Positions 55,010-64,000 of a stretch of DNA of 64,000 bases are shown in pieces. The notes under the pieces were generated by a model. That model had not been told where the DNA came from, searched no databases, and saw only the letters and a list, made by a program, of their open reading frames with translations. Made by a program: the position numbers and the translations under genes. This DNA is from Gordonibacter massiliensis (ex Traore et al. 2017) (GTDB taxonomy: Bacteria; Actinomycetota; Coriobacteriia; Coriobacteriales; Eggerthellaceae): the NCBI GenBank assembly GCA_900170005.1, contig LT827128.1, positions 1,116,001 through 1,180,000 of the forward strand. The letters are read 5' to 3'. Each line of letters begins with the position of its first letter. Position 1 is the stretch's first letter.

Positions 55010-57421
55010 CTATGCCTCCCTTTCCGCTTCGTAGGTAAAGTTACGGAAGCTGCCCTCGGCGAATCGATCCTTGGGGTCGGCGGCCGTAGGCAAAGGGATC
55101 TCCTGAGGCTCGCAGGGGTACACCTTGCACATGAAGCACTTGCACTGGTCGCCGAAGCCCGTGTCGCCGCAACCGGCCGGAACCACTTCGTTGATGTTGG
55201 TCGCGTAGGTGGCGAAGCAGCCTTCGCCCTGGTCTTCGGGGTCGGCCTCGGGGAACCACCAGGCATGGTCGGCCTGCACGACGCGCGCGTCGATGATGGG
55301 CGTGATGTGCGCCGTCAGGCGCGCGCGTCCCACGGGGCTCTCCAGCCAGCACCACTGGCCCTCTTTGATGCCCAAGTCGGCTGCCGCCTCGGGGTTGATC
55401 TCGAACCACGGGTCGGGATGCATGGCGCGCAAGCGGTCCATCTGGCGATGCTCGGAATGGAACGACGCGTAATGGCGGGCGCCGGTGGTCAGGATGAACG
55501 GGTACTCCTCGACCAGCTCGGGCCGGCTGACGGGGCTCATGGGCGGCTCGTGGTAAGACGGCAACGGCGCCTGCCCCCACTGCTGCAGCAAGAGCGAGTA
55601 CAACTCCACGCGGCCCGTGATGGTGTTGAAACCGGGCTGGTGGTCGGGGCGCTGCTCGCCGGTGCGGTACTTCTGGTAGTGGAACTCGGGGTAGACCCAG
55701 TTGGCCTTGCGGCTCTCGTCATAGGTGAGGTTGGCTTCCTTGATGAGGTGGCTGAAGTAGTCTTCCAGCGTGTCGCCCGGCCACAGGTCCTTGTTCCAGC
55801 GACGGCCCAGCTCCCAGTTGATCTGGAAATCGTCCTTCGCCTCGCCGAGCGGCTCGCAGGCCTTGTTCGTGTTCTGGATGTAGTACCACACCGAGCGCAG
55901 GCCCTCGCGCTCAGGATAGAAGCACAGCGGCAGCACGATGTCAGCGCAGGCCATGGCGGTGGGCGTCATGAAGCACTCGACGCACACGACGATCTCGCAG
56001 TTCTTCAAGCCCTTCTCGATGCGGTTCTTCGGCTCTTGGCCGCAGCAGGCCAAGGGGTTGGTGGACTGCAGCCATGCGCCGCGCACCTTGTAGGGGCGTC
56101 CGGTGATCAGCTGGTCCACCATGGTGTCGGCTTGGCATTGGACCATGCCGGAGTTCGTTATCATCTCGTACACGCTGCCGATGCGCTGCTTCTCCTCTTC
56201 GGGGGTGAAAACCTCCTTGGGGTCGGGAGGCAGCCACACCTCGGTGTTGTACGGATCGTGAACGGTTATCATGCCGCCCGGGATGTCGATCTGGCCGGTG
56301 ATGGACCACAGGTTGACGACCGCCTGGGAAGCGTTGATGCACTGGAGGTTCATATCGATGGCCAGGCCCCACTGCACGCACGACGGCTTCTGCGCCATGC
56401 GTTCGGCCGCCTCGACGATGTCCTCCTTCGAAAGCCAGGTGATCTCGGAGGCGGTGTCGAGGTCGTAGGGCTTGCAGGCCTCGTAGTACTCCTCGAAGCC
56501 GTAGCACCAGCTTTCGACGAACTCGTGGTCGTACAGATCGTTCTCGATGATGTACTTGCCCATGGCCAGGGCCAGCATGGAGTCGGTGCCCGGTCGGATC
56601 TGCAGCCACAGGTCGGCCTTGGTGCCGAGCCACGTGGCGCGCGGATCGACCACGATAAGCTGCGAGCCGCGCTTCATGCAGTCGACGACCCAGTGGCCCA
56701 GGTTGCCGTCGGCGTTGGCCACCAGCGGGTTGTTTCCCCACACGAAGATGTTCTTCGGCGCGACCCATTCCGGGTTGTCGTAGCGGTCGGGGAACTGCAT
56801 GGAGAAGTCAGGGCAGGTGTAGCAGCCCATGATGGTGTTGGAGGCGGCCACGCGCGGCACGTAACAGGCGTTGCCCGAGAGGAAGTACGAGTACTGGATG
56901 GAGCCGAACGCGTACCCGAGGCGCGCGTTGATAGGCGGCGTCACGCGGCCGGTGCCCGACGCGAATATGATCGACTTGCCGCCGGACTCCTCGCGGATCT
57001 TCGTGAACTCGCGGTCGATGGTGTCGTACGCCTCGTCCCAGCTGATGCGCTTGAACGCGTCGGCCTTGCCGCGGTCCTTGCGATCGCGGATCATGGGGTA
57101 CAGCAGGCGGTCGGGATGGTAGATGGCCTCCGCCACGTCCAGGCAGCGCGAGCACAGGCGCCCTTGGTAGTACGGGTTCTCTTCGTCGCCCTCGACCTTA
57201 ACGAACTTGCCCGTCTCCTTGTCGGTGTAGATGACGACGCCGCAGCCGTCATGGCACCCCGGCGCCGACCAGGCAGCCGAACGGGTGCACACCATGCCGT
57301 CCTCTTCCCACTGCCACGGAACGTCTCCCCCGGTGTACATGACCGGCGGCTCGTTGAAGAAGGTGGGGCGAACTTCCTTCGTCGCGTCGCTGTCATGAGT
57401 TATGTCAACTTTAAGCGTCAC
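55010..57421 (-). CDS. Acetylene-hydratase/catechol-dehydroxylase-like molybdopterin enzyme
   Basis: An 803-aa DMSO-reductase-superfamily enzyme without Tat signal, so probably cytoplasmic. N-terminal Cys45, Cys56, Cys60 and Cys90 (VCTRSAAWSAPGCHDGC and RLCSRC) should bind [4Fe-4S], with an unusual ten-residue gap between the first two. The Mo ligand is probably Cys186 in SGNACYVPR. MGD-binding strands include FVWGNNPLVANADG, VVDPRATW and the C-terminal ILTTGARHYASFHSEHRQ. The overall sequence resembles acetylene hydratase and the catechol dehydroxylases of gut Eggerthellaceae. The GTG start at 57421 has GAGGAA upstream. Substrate unknown, perhaps a dietary or host phenol. Confidence 0.85.
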   Translation of the reverse strand: MTLKVDITHDSDATKEVRPTFFNEPPVMYTGGDVPWQWEEDGMVCTRSAAWSAPGCHDGCGVVIYTDKETGKFVKVEGDEENPYYQGRLCSRCLDVAEAIYHPDRLLYPMIRDRKDRGKADAFKRISWDEAYDTIDREFTKIREESGGKSIIFASGTGRVTPPINARLGYAFGSIQYSYFLSGNACYVPRVAASNTIMGCYTCPDFSMQFPDRYDNPEWVAPKNIFVWGNNPLVANADGNLGHWVVDCMKRGSQLIVVDPRATWLGTKADLWLQIRPGTDSMLALAMGKYIIENDLYDHEFVESWCYGFEEYYEACKPYDLDTASEITWLSKEDIVEAAERMAQKPSCVQWGLAIDMNLQCINASQAVVNLWSITGQIDIPGGMITVHDPYNTEVWLPPDPKEVFTPEEEKQRIGSVYEMITNSGMVQCQADTMVDQLITGRPYKVRGAWLQSTNPLACCGQEPKNRIEKGLKNCEIVVCVECFMTPTAMACADIVLPLCFYPEREGLRSVWYYIQNTNKACEPLGEAKDDFQINWELGRRWNKDLWPGDTLEDYFSHLIKEANLTYDESRKANWVYPEFHYQKYRTGEQRPDHQPGFNTITGRVELYSLLLQQWGQAPLPSYHEPPMSPVSRPELVEEYPFILTTGARHYASFHSEHRQMDRLRAMHPDPWFEINPEAAADLGIKEGQWCWLESPVGRARLTAHITPIIDARVVQADHAWWFPEADPEDQGEGCFATYATNINEVVPAGCGDTGFGDQCKCFMCKVYPCEPQEIPLPTAADPKDRFAEGSFRNFTYEAEREA

Positions 57422-57857
57422 TGTTCCTCACTCCCTGTCCTAATACGATCCGTTGTTTGCATCGAGTCGTTTGCGCGGCGTCCGATCCGCTCCCCCTCCT
57501 TTCTCAGCTGCTACGATTCGGAAACCGGCTTTATGTTCGCAAAGAGGCAGGGGTGCCGGTAATCGACCCAATTTAGACTTTTTGAAGAATAAATATTTTG
57601 CTGCGAGGCACGGCAAGCCGTTTCATACCGATTTACTACCGGACCAGCCAGTTCATCCTGAAGTTACTACCGCCGACTTGGCCTAAACGGCGTATAATAA
57701 ATGGTTCACGTGTGCATGTGCGCAATGCGCGAGAAGCGCGAAGACGCTTGCGGCAAAAGAGCCTTTTCGGCAGCGCCGTAGGGCAAGGGCTCTGCCCGTG
57801 CCGCCTTGCATGGGGGCTCGGGCCGTCCCAGAAGGCGCGGCTATCCGTCGGAACCCC
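57422..57857. other. Upstream region of the second molybdoenzyme operon
   Basis: About 436 bp without a supported gene. It is AT-rich around 57560-57720, with TATAAT on the plus strand near 57695 and AAATATTTATTC on the minus strand near 57590. It should hold the molybdoenzyme promoter and the activator site. A degenerate family C repeat is at 57777-57805. Confidence 0.5.
57777..57805. repeat. Family C hairpin repeat, copy 2 (degenerate)
   Basis: CGTAGGGCAAGGGC is identical to the left arm of copy 1; the right arm GCCCGTGCCGCC has diverged, so the stem is shorter. Confidence 0.5.
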
Positions 57858-58847
57858 TCACTCGTATCCTACGGGGAGCCCCAACTGCCGCCGAAGTCGC
57901 AGCTTGCGTGCATGGTGGTCCGACACGTGCACCTGCGTGCGCTTTCCCAGGTGGCGGCGTATCGTGTTCGCTATCGCATCGGTGGCGGCGAGGCTGTCCA
58001 ACTCGTCGTTGGTGACGCCCACGACCGTCCATCCCATGGTCGCGAGCGCGTTCGTCCTGCGCGAGCCCTCGAGGCGCTTCGCTTCGCCCTCGTGCGCCCA
58101 GCGGCTCTGGTACTCCACGTCCAGCTTCGCCTCCGGCCAGCAGAGGTCGCACCGGAAGAACGCCTTGCCCGTAAGGGCCCGGGCCGCCGGGCTCGCGCGC
58201 ACCTCGTAGTTCATCCGGGGAATGCCCAGCCCGTAGCCACCGCGCGCAGGCGGCAGCCCCAGCACGAGCGCCTGCTTCGTCTCGCGCGGCGACGCGGACC
58301 CGTCGGCCGCATAGCGCAGGATGCGAGCGACCTTGCGTGCGCCGTCGAGCGACGGGTTCCGCGATACAAAATCCCGTAGATCGCGAACCGACGCGAGAGA
58401 GGTCGCGTCGTAAGCAGAATCAACCCCCGTTCGCCGCGTTTGATATGTTCCGCACACCTCGTAGGCCAACTCCAGCAGGGCAACCTCGCTCTTCTCTCGC
58501 GCAGCAAGTTGCACGAGAACGAAAGCAGGCGCCGCCGCGTACGCGCCTTCCGTGAGGCGATAGAACGATCTACCCGCCAAAGGAGCAGACACCACGTGTT
58601 CCTTGCAAGCGTTTGAGAAGCGGCGAAGCTCGTCAGAACCCACCAGTACATGGATAGGGTAATCGATGCGCATGCTTGGATGAGTCGCCTGCAATCGCTC
58701 GATGGTTTTAGCAAGCTCTTCGTCGCTTGGCGCTTGATCGGGTAGCTTGACCGGGCCGCTCCGCACCGCAAAACGGGAACAGGGTCGCGTCGTGCGCAGG
58801 AGTTGAAACACCGTTCGATGGCCGAAATAGAGTCGCAAACCGTTCAT
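57858..58847 (-). CDS. Protein with DUF559/Vsr-like endonuclease-fold C-terminus
   Basis: A 329-aa protein. Residues 1 to about 200 match nothing I know (LAGRSFYRLTEGAYAAAPAFVLVQLAA). Residues about 225-300 (KAFFRCDLCWPEAKLDVEYQ, HEGEAKRLEGSRRTNALATMGW) follow the PD-(D/E)xK layout of DUF559 and very-short-patch endonuclease-like domains: LDVEYQ, then Arg and a GWTVVGVT strand. GGGAG precedes the ATG. Such genes are frequent, lineage-specific accessory genes; nuclease activity is not proven. Confidence 0.72.
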   Translation of the reverse strand: MNGLRLYFGHRTVFQLLRTTRPCSRFAVRSGPVKLPDQAPSDEELAKTIERLQATHPSMRIDYPIHVLVGSDELRRFSNACKEHVVSAPLAGRSFYRLTEGAYAAAPAFVLVQLAAREKSEVALLELAYEVCGTYQTRRTGVDSAYDATSLASVRDLRDFVSRNPSLDGARKVARILRYAADGSASPRETKQALVLGLPPARGGYGLGIPRMNYEVRASPAARALTGKAFFRCDLCWPEAKLDVEYQSRWAHEGEAKRLEGSRRTNALATMGWTVVGVTNDELDSLAATDAIANTIRRHLGKRTQVHVSDHHARKLRLRRQLGLPVGYE

Positions 58848-59016
58848 GGCGCAAGACTCCCCTCACACGCCCTTAGGCTGAGAGGATCTTGCAAGCGTGG
58901 GAGGGGGAAACAAGGGCGTCGGTTTCCACACTGGGCAGCTTCTTGGTACGAAGAGCGCCTGCATCGGCTCTTTGATGACGCCATAGTAGCACATGCTTCC
59001 GAATTCGGACCAAAGT

Positions 59017-59205
59017 CACGAAAATCACCGCTGTGAAGCTTTCGCGCGACGTTAAAGGCGCGAAAAAGGGCGCCAGAAGCGTCGCCGGCTAAAGGAGCTA
59101 TGAGTCTTTCGAAATCCCAAGGCTGTGAACTGGTGTTTTGAAAATACGGAGACAGAGGGTTTCGTCCATACGTTGCACTGCGGCTTCACAGCGGTGATTT
59201 TCGTG
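59017..59205. repeat. 189-bp element with perfect 23-bp terminal inverted repeats
   Basis: The left end starts CACGAAAATCACCGCTGTGA (59017-59039); the right end is its exact inverse (59183-59205). The 143-bp interior has no ORF with a start signal. No clear target-site duplication is seen. A MITE-like remnant or a regulatory cruciform are both possible. Confidence 0.65.
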
Positions 59206-59275
59206 CGTTTCGAAGGGAAGAAACTGCATGAAACCCTGCGGGCTCTGTGAAAGAAACCGTGCGTTTCACGCAGAG

Positions 59276-59307
59276 CGGCCCCGCACCGTGGTGTCGATGC
59301 GGGGCCG
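59276..59307 (-). terminator. Terminator hairpin of the pyrRBC operon
   Basis: CGGCCCCGCA (59276-59285) pairs perfectly with TGCGGGGCCG (59298-59307), 28 nt past the pyrC stop. No T-run. Confidence 0.7.
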
Positions 59308-59335
59308 CCAGGTGCGGGTCGTGCGGGTTTCGCGT

Positions 59336-60628
59336 CTATTCGACGATGGCGCCGTCCTCCAGGGTGGCGTAGCCGCCCACGTAGACGTCGGTGGCGCGGC
59401 CGGTCAGCTCGGCGCCGATGAAGCCCGAGTTCACGGCCTTCGACTGGAAGTCGGCGGCGTCCACCGTCCAGGCGGCCTCCGGGTCGATGACCGTGAGGTC
59501 GGCCACAGCGCCCGGCTCGAGCGCCACGCGCTCGACGCGCAGGATCTCGCGGGGACGCACGGCCATCAGCTCGACGGCGCGCTCCCAGCTGATGACGCCC
59601 GGCGCCACCAGGTTCGTGATGACGAGCGAAAGCGACGTCTCCAGGCCGATCATGCCGAAGGGCGCCAGCTCGAACTCGGCGTTCTTCTCGAAGTCGTTGT
59701 GCGGCGCGTGGTCGGTGACGATGGCGTCCACCGTGCCGTCCGCGACACCCTCGACGAGCGCGGCGGCGTCCTCGGCCGTGCGCAGCGGCGGGTTCACCTT
59801 GAGGAAGGTGTTGTAGTCGTCGCCGATGGCGTCCTCGGTGAGGAACAGGTGGTGCGGCGTGACCTCGCAGGTGACCGGCAGGCCCTCGGCCTTGGCGGCG
59901 CGCACGAGCTCCAGGCCGCGGGCCGTGGTGAGGTGCTGGATGTGCAGCGGGCAGCCGGTGAGGCGGCAGATGGCGATGTCGCGGGCGATCTGGATCTCCT
60001 CGCCCTCGGCCGGCCAGCCCAGCATGCCCAGGCGCGTGGACACGACGCCCTCGTTCACCTGGCCGGCGCCGACGAGGTCCTCGTCCTGGCAGTGGCTCAT
60101 CACCACGCGGTCGAACTGCGCGGCGTAATCCATGACGCGGCGCATCATGCCCGCGCCCTGCACGCCGCGGCCGTCGTCGGTGAAGGCGACGGCGCCGTGC
60201 GCCACCATGTCGCCCATCTCGGACAGCGTGTCGCCCTTGAGCCCCTGCGAGCAGGAGCCCGCCACGTGCACGCGGCACTTGCCGACGGCCGCCGCGCGGG
60301 CCTTCACGTACTCCACGCCCACGGCGTTGTCGATGACGGGCTTCGTGTTCGGCATGCAGCACATCGCCGTGAAGCCGCCGTGCGCTGCGGCGCGCGTGCC
60401 GGAGGCGATGTCCTCCTTCAGCTCGTAGCCGGGCTCGCGCAGGTGCACGTGGATGTCCACGAGGCCGGGCACGACGACCTTGCCGCCCAGGTCGCGCTCG
60501 ACGCCCTTCTCCATCTTGAGGTCCTGGCCGATCTCGACGATCTTCCCGTCGCGCACGAGGATGTCGGCCGTTTCGTTCAGACCGACCTGCGGGTCGATCA
60601 CATGGGCGTTCTTAAGCAGTAAGGCCAT
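59336..60628 (-). CDS. pyrC: Dihydroorotase
   Basis: A zinc amidohydrolase that interconverts carbamoyl aspartate and dihydroorotate. The 430-aa class I enzyme has the metal motif DIHVHLREPGYE, MCCMPNTKPV, HIQHLTTARG and the catalytic Asp in TDHAPH. The ATG at 60628 has GGAGGGAG 5 nt upstream and overlaps pyrB by 17 nt. Confidence 0.95.
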   Translation of the reverse strand: MALLLKNAHVIDPQVGLNETADILVRDGKIVEIGQDLKMEKGVERDLGGKVVVPGLVDIHVHLREPGYELKEDIASGTRAAAHGGFTAMCCMPNTKPVIDNAVGVEYVKARAAAVGKCRVHVAGSCSQGLKGDTLSEMGDMVAHGAVAFTDDGRGVQGAGMMRRVMDYAAQFDRVVMSHCQDEDLVGAGQVNEGVVSTRLGMLGWPAEGEEIQIARDIAICRLTGCPLHIQHLTTARGLELVRAAKAEGLPVTCEVTPHHLFLTEDAIGDDYNTFLKVNPPLRTAEDAAALVEGVADGTVDAIVTDHAPHNDFEKNAEFELAPFGMIGLETSLSLVITNLVAPGVISWERAVELMAVRPREILRVERVALEPGAVADLTVIDPEAAWTVDAADFQSKAVNSGFIGAELTGRATDVYVGGYATLEDGAIVE

Positions 60629-61556
60629 CTTCGCTCCCTCCAAGCAGCAGGTACATTTCGGCCATGCGGGTGAGGATACCAGCATAGACCTGATCGAGAA
60701 TGACCGAGCGCTTCGGGTGGTCGGCCATGTAGCTATCCAGTTCGACGCCGCGGTTGATGGGGCCGGGATGGCAGATGAGGGCGTCGGGTTTCATAAGGGG
60801 TTCGCGGTCCTTCGTCAGGCCGTACAGCATGTTGTACTCGCGCAGCGACGGATACGGCGCGCCCTCGAGGCGCTCGCGCTGGATGCGCAGCATGTACACC
60901 ACGTCCAGCTCCGGCAGAGCCTCGTCGAGCTTCGTGGTCACGTGGTCGGCGCCCAGGATGTCGGGGCGGGCCGGCATGAGCGTAGGAGGGGCGATAACCG
61001 TCACCTCGCAGCCCATGATCTTGAGCGCGGGGATGAGCGAGCCGCACACGCGGGAGTGCCCGATGTCGCCCACGACGCCCACCTTGAGGCCGTTGAGGTT
61101 GCCTTTGACCTCCCAGATGGAGTACAGGTCCAGCAGCGCCTGCGTGGGATGCTGGTGCTTGCCGTCGCCCGCGTCGATGACGTGCGCGCCGGAGACGTCG
61201 GCGATCTTGCGGGGCACGCCGGCGTGCTTGTCGCGCACGATGATCATGTCGATCTTGTAGGCGCAGAGCGTCTCCACCGTGTCCACCAGGCTCTCGCCCT
61301 TCACCGTGGAGGTGGAGCTGCCGCCGAAGTTCAGGCTGTTGGCACTCAGGCGCTTCTCGGCGATCTCGAACGAGGAGCGCGTGCGCGTGGACGGCTCGTT
61401 GAACATGTTCACGACCGTGACGCCCTTGAGCGTGGGCACCTGCTTGATGCGGCGCTCGTTGACCTCCTTGAATCGGACGGCCGTCTCGAGGACGGTCATG
61501 ATGTCGTCGGCGGAGTACTCCGTGATGTCGATCAGATGCTTGTGGTTGAAGGCCAT
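60612..61556 (-). CDS. pyrB: Aspartate carbamoyltransferase catalytic subunit
   Basis: The committed step of pyrimidine synthesis. The 314-aa product has the carbamoyl-phosphate site FNEPSTRTRSSFE, the aspartate-domain motif DAGDGKHQHPTQALLDLYS and RIQRERLEG. No pyrI regulatory gene is adjacent, as in PyrR-regulated Gram-positives. GGGAGGTG precedes the ATG. Confidence 0.96.
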   Translation of the reverse strand: MAFNHKHLIDITEYSADDIMTVLETAVRFKEVNERRIKQVPTLKGVTVVNMFNEPSTRTRSSFEIAEKRLSANSLNFGGSSTSTVKGESLVDTVETLCAYKIDMIIVRDKHAGVPRKIADVSGAHVIDAGDGKHQHPTQALLDLYSIWEVKGNLNGLKVGVVGDIGHSRVCGSLIPALKIMGCEVTVIAPPTLMPARPDILGADHVTTKLDEALPELDVVYMLRIQRERLEGAPYPSLREYNMLYGLTKDREPLMKPDALICHPGPINRGVELDSYMADHPKRSVILDQVYAGILTRMAEMYLLLGGSEDGLTA

Positions 61557-61559
61557 GCC

Positions 61560-63145
<1,586 letters not shown>

Positions 63146-63255
63146 ATAATCGACATGACGAACGCGTTGCATGAAGGAGGCTTGCGAATGGAACCTACAT
63201 GGTTCGACATGAATTGGGTGTGGCTGAGAAGCCGATGAAGCGAGGGTGACGTGAC

Positions 63256-63930
63256 ATGAACAATGTTAAGAAGGCGCTCAGCGTATGGTGCGACAAGGCG
63301 TGGCTTGCGGCGGTGTACGCTTTGGGCCTTGCAGCGCTTGCCGTCCTCGTTTTCAACTGGGGGAACCTGAGCGTTGCGGAGAGGATCGCCTGGGCGCTGG
63401 CGGTCGGCATACCGATGCACGTGTTCGAGGAGAACACGTGGCCGGGTGGTTTCTTCTACATGAACAACCTGAGCTTCGGCTCGACGGAGCCGCTCGTCTA
63501 TCCGCAGAACCGCGCCACCAACATGGTCACCAACCTCGGCGCGGAAATCGTGTTCGTGCTGATCGCGGTCAGGACCGACGCGCTCGGAGCGACCGCCGTG
63601 ACGGTTGCGGTGTTCTTCGGATTCGTGGAGCTGCTCAACCACACGCGCGAGGGCATCGGCATGTACCGGCGATTCAAGGACAAGGGGAAGAGGACGATAT
63701 ACGCCCCCGGAGAGGCGACGTCGCTGCTCGTTTTGGCTCCGCTCTCCGTCTTCGGCATCGTCTGGTTGGCGAACAACGCCTTTGAATGGACGCAGGTTTT
63801 GGCGGGGCTCGGGATATGCCTGGGCGTCGCCGTGCTCCTCATCCTCGTTCCCTTCGCCTTCAACCTGCGCGTCAAGAGCAAGACGTTCGCTTTTGAAGAT
63901 GCGAAGTATTTCGAGAAGTACCTCGGCTAG
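63256..63930 (+). CDS. HXXEE-domain membrane protein
   Basis: A 224-aa protein with about five hydrophobic segments. The motif HVFEENTWPGGF, near residue 55, gives the family its name (His-x-x-Glu-Glu) and Glu-rich and His residues recur in VELLNHTREG. The family's role is not established. It is divergent from a TetR gene and probably its target. The ORF ends 70 bp before the window edge; nothing is supported after it. Confidence 0.8.
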   Translation: MNNVKKALSVWCDKAWLAAVYALGLAALAVLVFNWGNLSVAERIAWALAVGIPMHVFEENTWPGGFFYMNNLSFGSTEPLVYPQNRATNMVTNLGAEIVFVLIAVRTDALGATAVTVAVFFGFVELLNHTREGIGMYRRFKDKGKRTIYAPGEATSLLVLAPLSVFGIVWLANNAFEWTQVLAGLGICLGVAVLLILVPFAFNLRVKSKTFAFEDAKYFEKYLG

Positions 63931-64000
63931 CCAATAAACGGGAGGGACGCTACGAGCATCTTCCCGTGCGACGAGCAAGCCAGCACAGCCAACACGACAA

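Larger units (their letters stand above)
58848..59335. other. Intergenic region with inverted-repeat element and pyrC terminator
   Basis: About 488 bp with no supported gene. It contains a 189-bp element bounded by perfect 23-bp inverted repeats (59017-59205) and the pyrC terminator hairpin (59276-59307). Confidence 0.6.

Overview
The window is GC-rich, densely coded and comes from a member of the Coriobacteriia (Actinomycetota). It is most likely Eggerthella lenta or a close relative in the Eggerthellaceae. The evidence is an actinobacterial integration host factor (mihF) beside gmk and rpoZ, two large molybdopterin oxidoreductase clusters, two LuxR regulators fused to about twelve membrane helices, and many dispersed palindromic intergenic repeats. 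The species name is inference; no rRNA gene is present to settle it. No tRNA, rRNA, CRISPR array, integrase or intact transposase gene was found.

Layout. Positions 1-24.4 kb (minus strand, except rpsT) hold a housekeeping block read as mihF-gmk-rpoZ, thiI, comEA-comEC-holA, (rpsT), lepA, two small membrane proteins, dusB, an M23-like peptidase, hemW, hrcA, dnaJ, rsmE and mtaB. This is the classical comEA-comEC-holA-rpsT-lepA-hemW-hrcA-dnaJ-rsmE-mtaB order, without grpE, dnaK and prmA. An accessory islet at 5.1-10.5 kb separates hemW from hrcA. It carries a TetR regulator, an MFS transporter, an unrecognised protein, a DMT-family transporter and a glycine-amidinotransferase-like enzyme. A degenerate CIRCE site lies before hrcA.

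Pyrimidine synthesis is spread over three loci: pyrK-pyrD-pyrF (24.6-27.1 kb), carA-carB (32.6-37.4 kb) and pyrR-pyrB-pyrC (59.3-62.1 kb). The last two have matching PyrR-type leaders with intrinsic attenuators. The carA reading frame runs through a copy of a dispersed repeat, which gives the protein a repeat-derived C-terminal tail. Between these loci lie small accessory genes (PAP2 phosphatase, XRE regulator, methyltransferase, YdeI-like protein), an SMR guanidinium exporter preceded by a guanidine-III riboswitch, an AAA ATPase and a truncated MazF.

Respiratory and accessory region (38-58 kb). The first cluster, 38.4-45.6 kb, encodes a Tat-exported molybdopterin oxidoreductase, a four-cluster ferredoxin subunit, an NrfD membrane subunit and a TorD chaperone, with a divergent membrane LuxR regulator. 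The catalytic gene has one in-frame TGA exactly where the molybdenum-ligand Cys should be, followed by a bSECIS-like hairpin, so it is read here as a selenoprotein gene. Next come a sortase-type surface protein, a LytS-like kinase with its response regulator, and a small membrane protein. The surface-protein gene and the small gene share a 17-nt upstream motif. The second cluster, 50.6-57.4 kb, encodes an acetylene-hydratase/catechol-dehydroxylase-like molybdopterin enzyme, a ferredoxin, a zinc ribbon, a Cys-rich protein, an MFS transporter and a second membrane LuxR regulator.

The right end holds a DUF559-like protein, pyrR-pyrB-pyrC, and a divergent TetR/HXXEE pair with an operator-like set of inverted half-sites.
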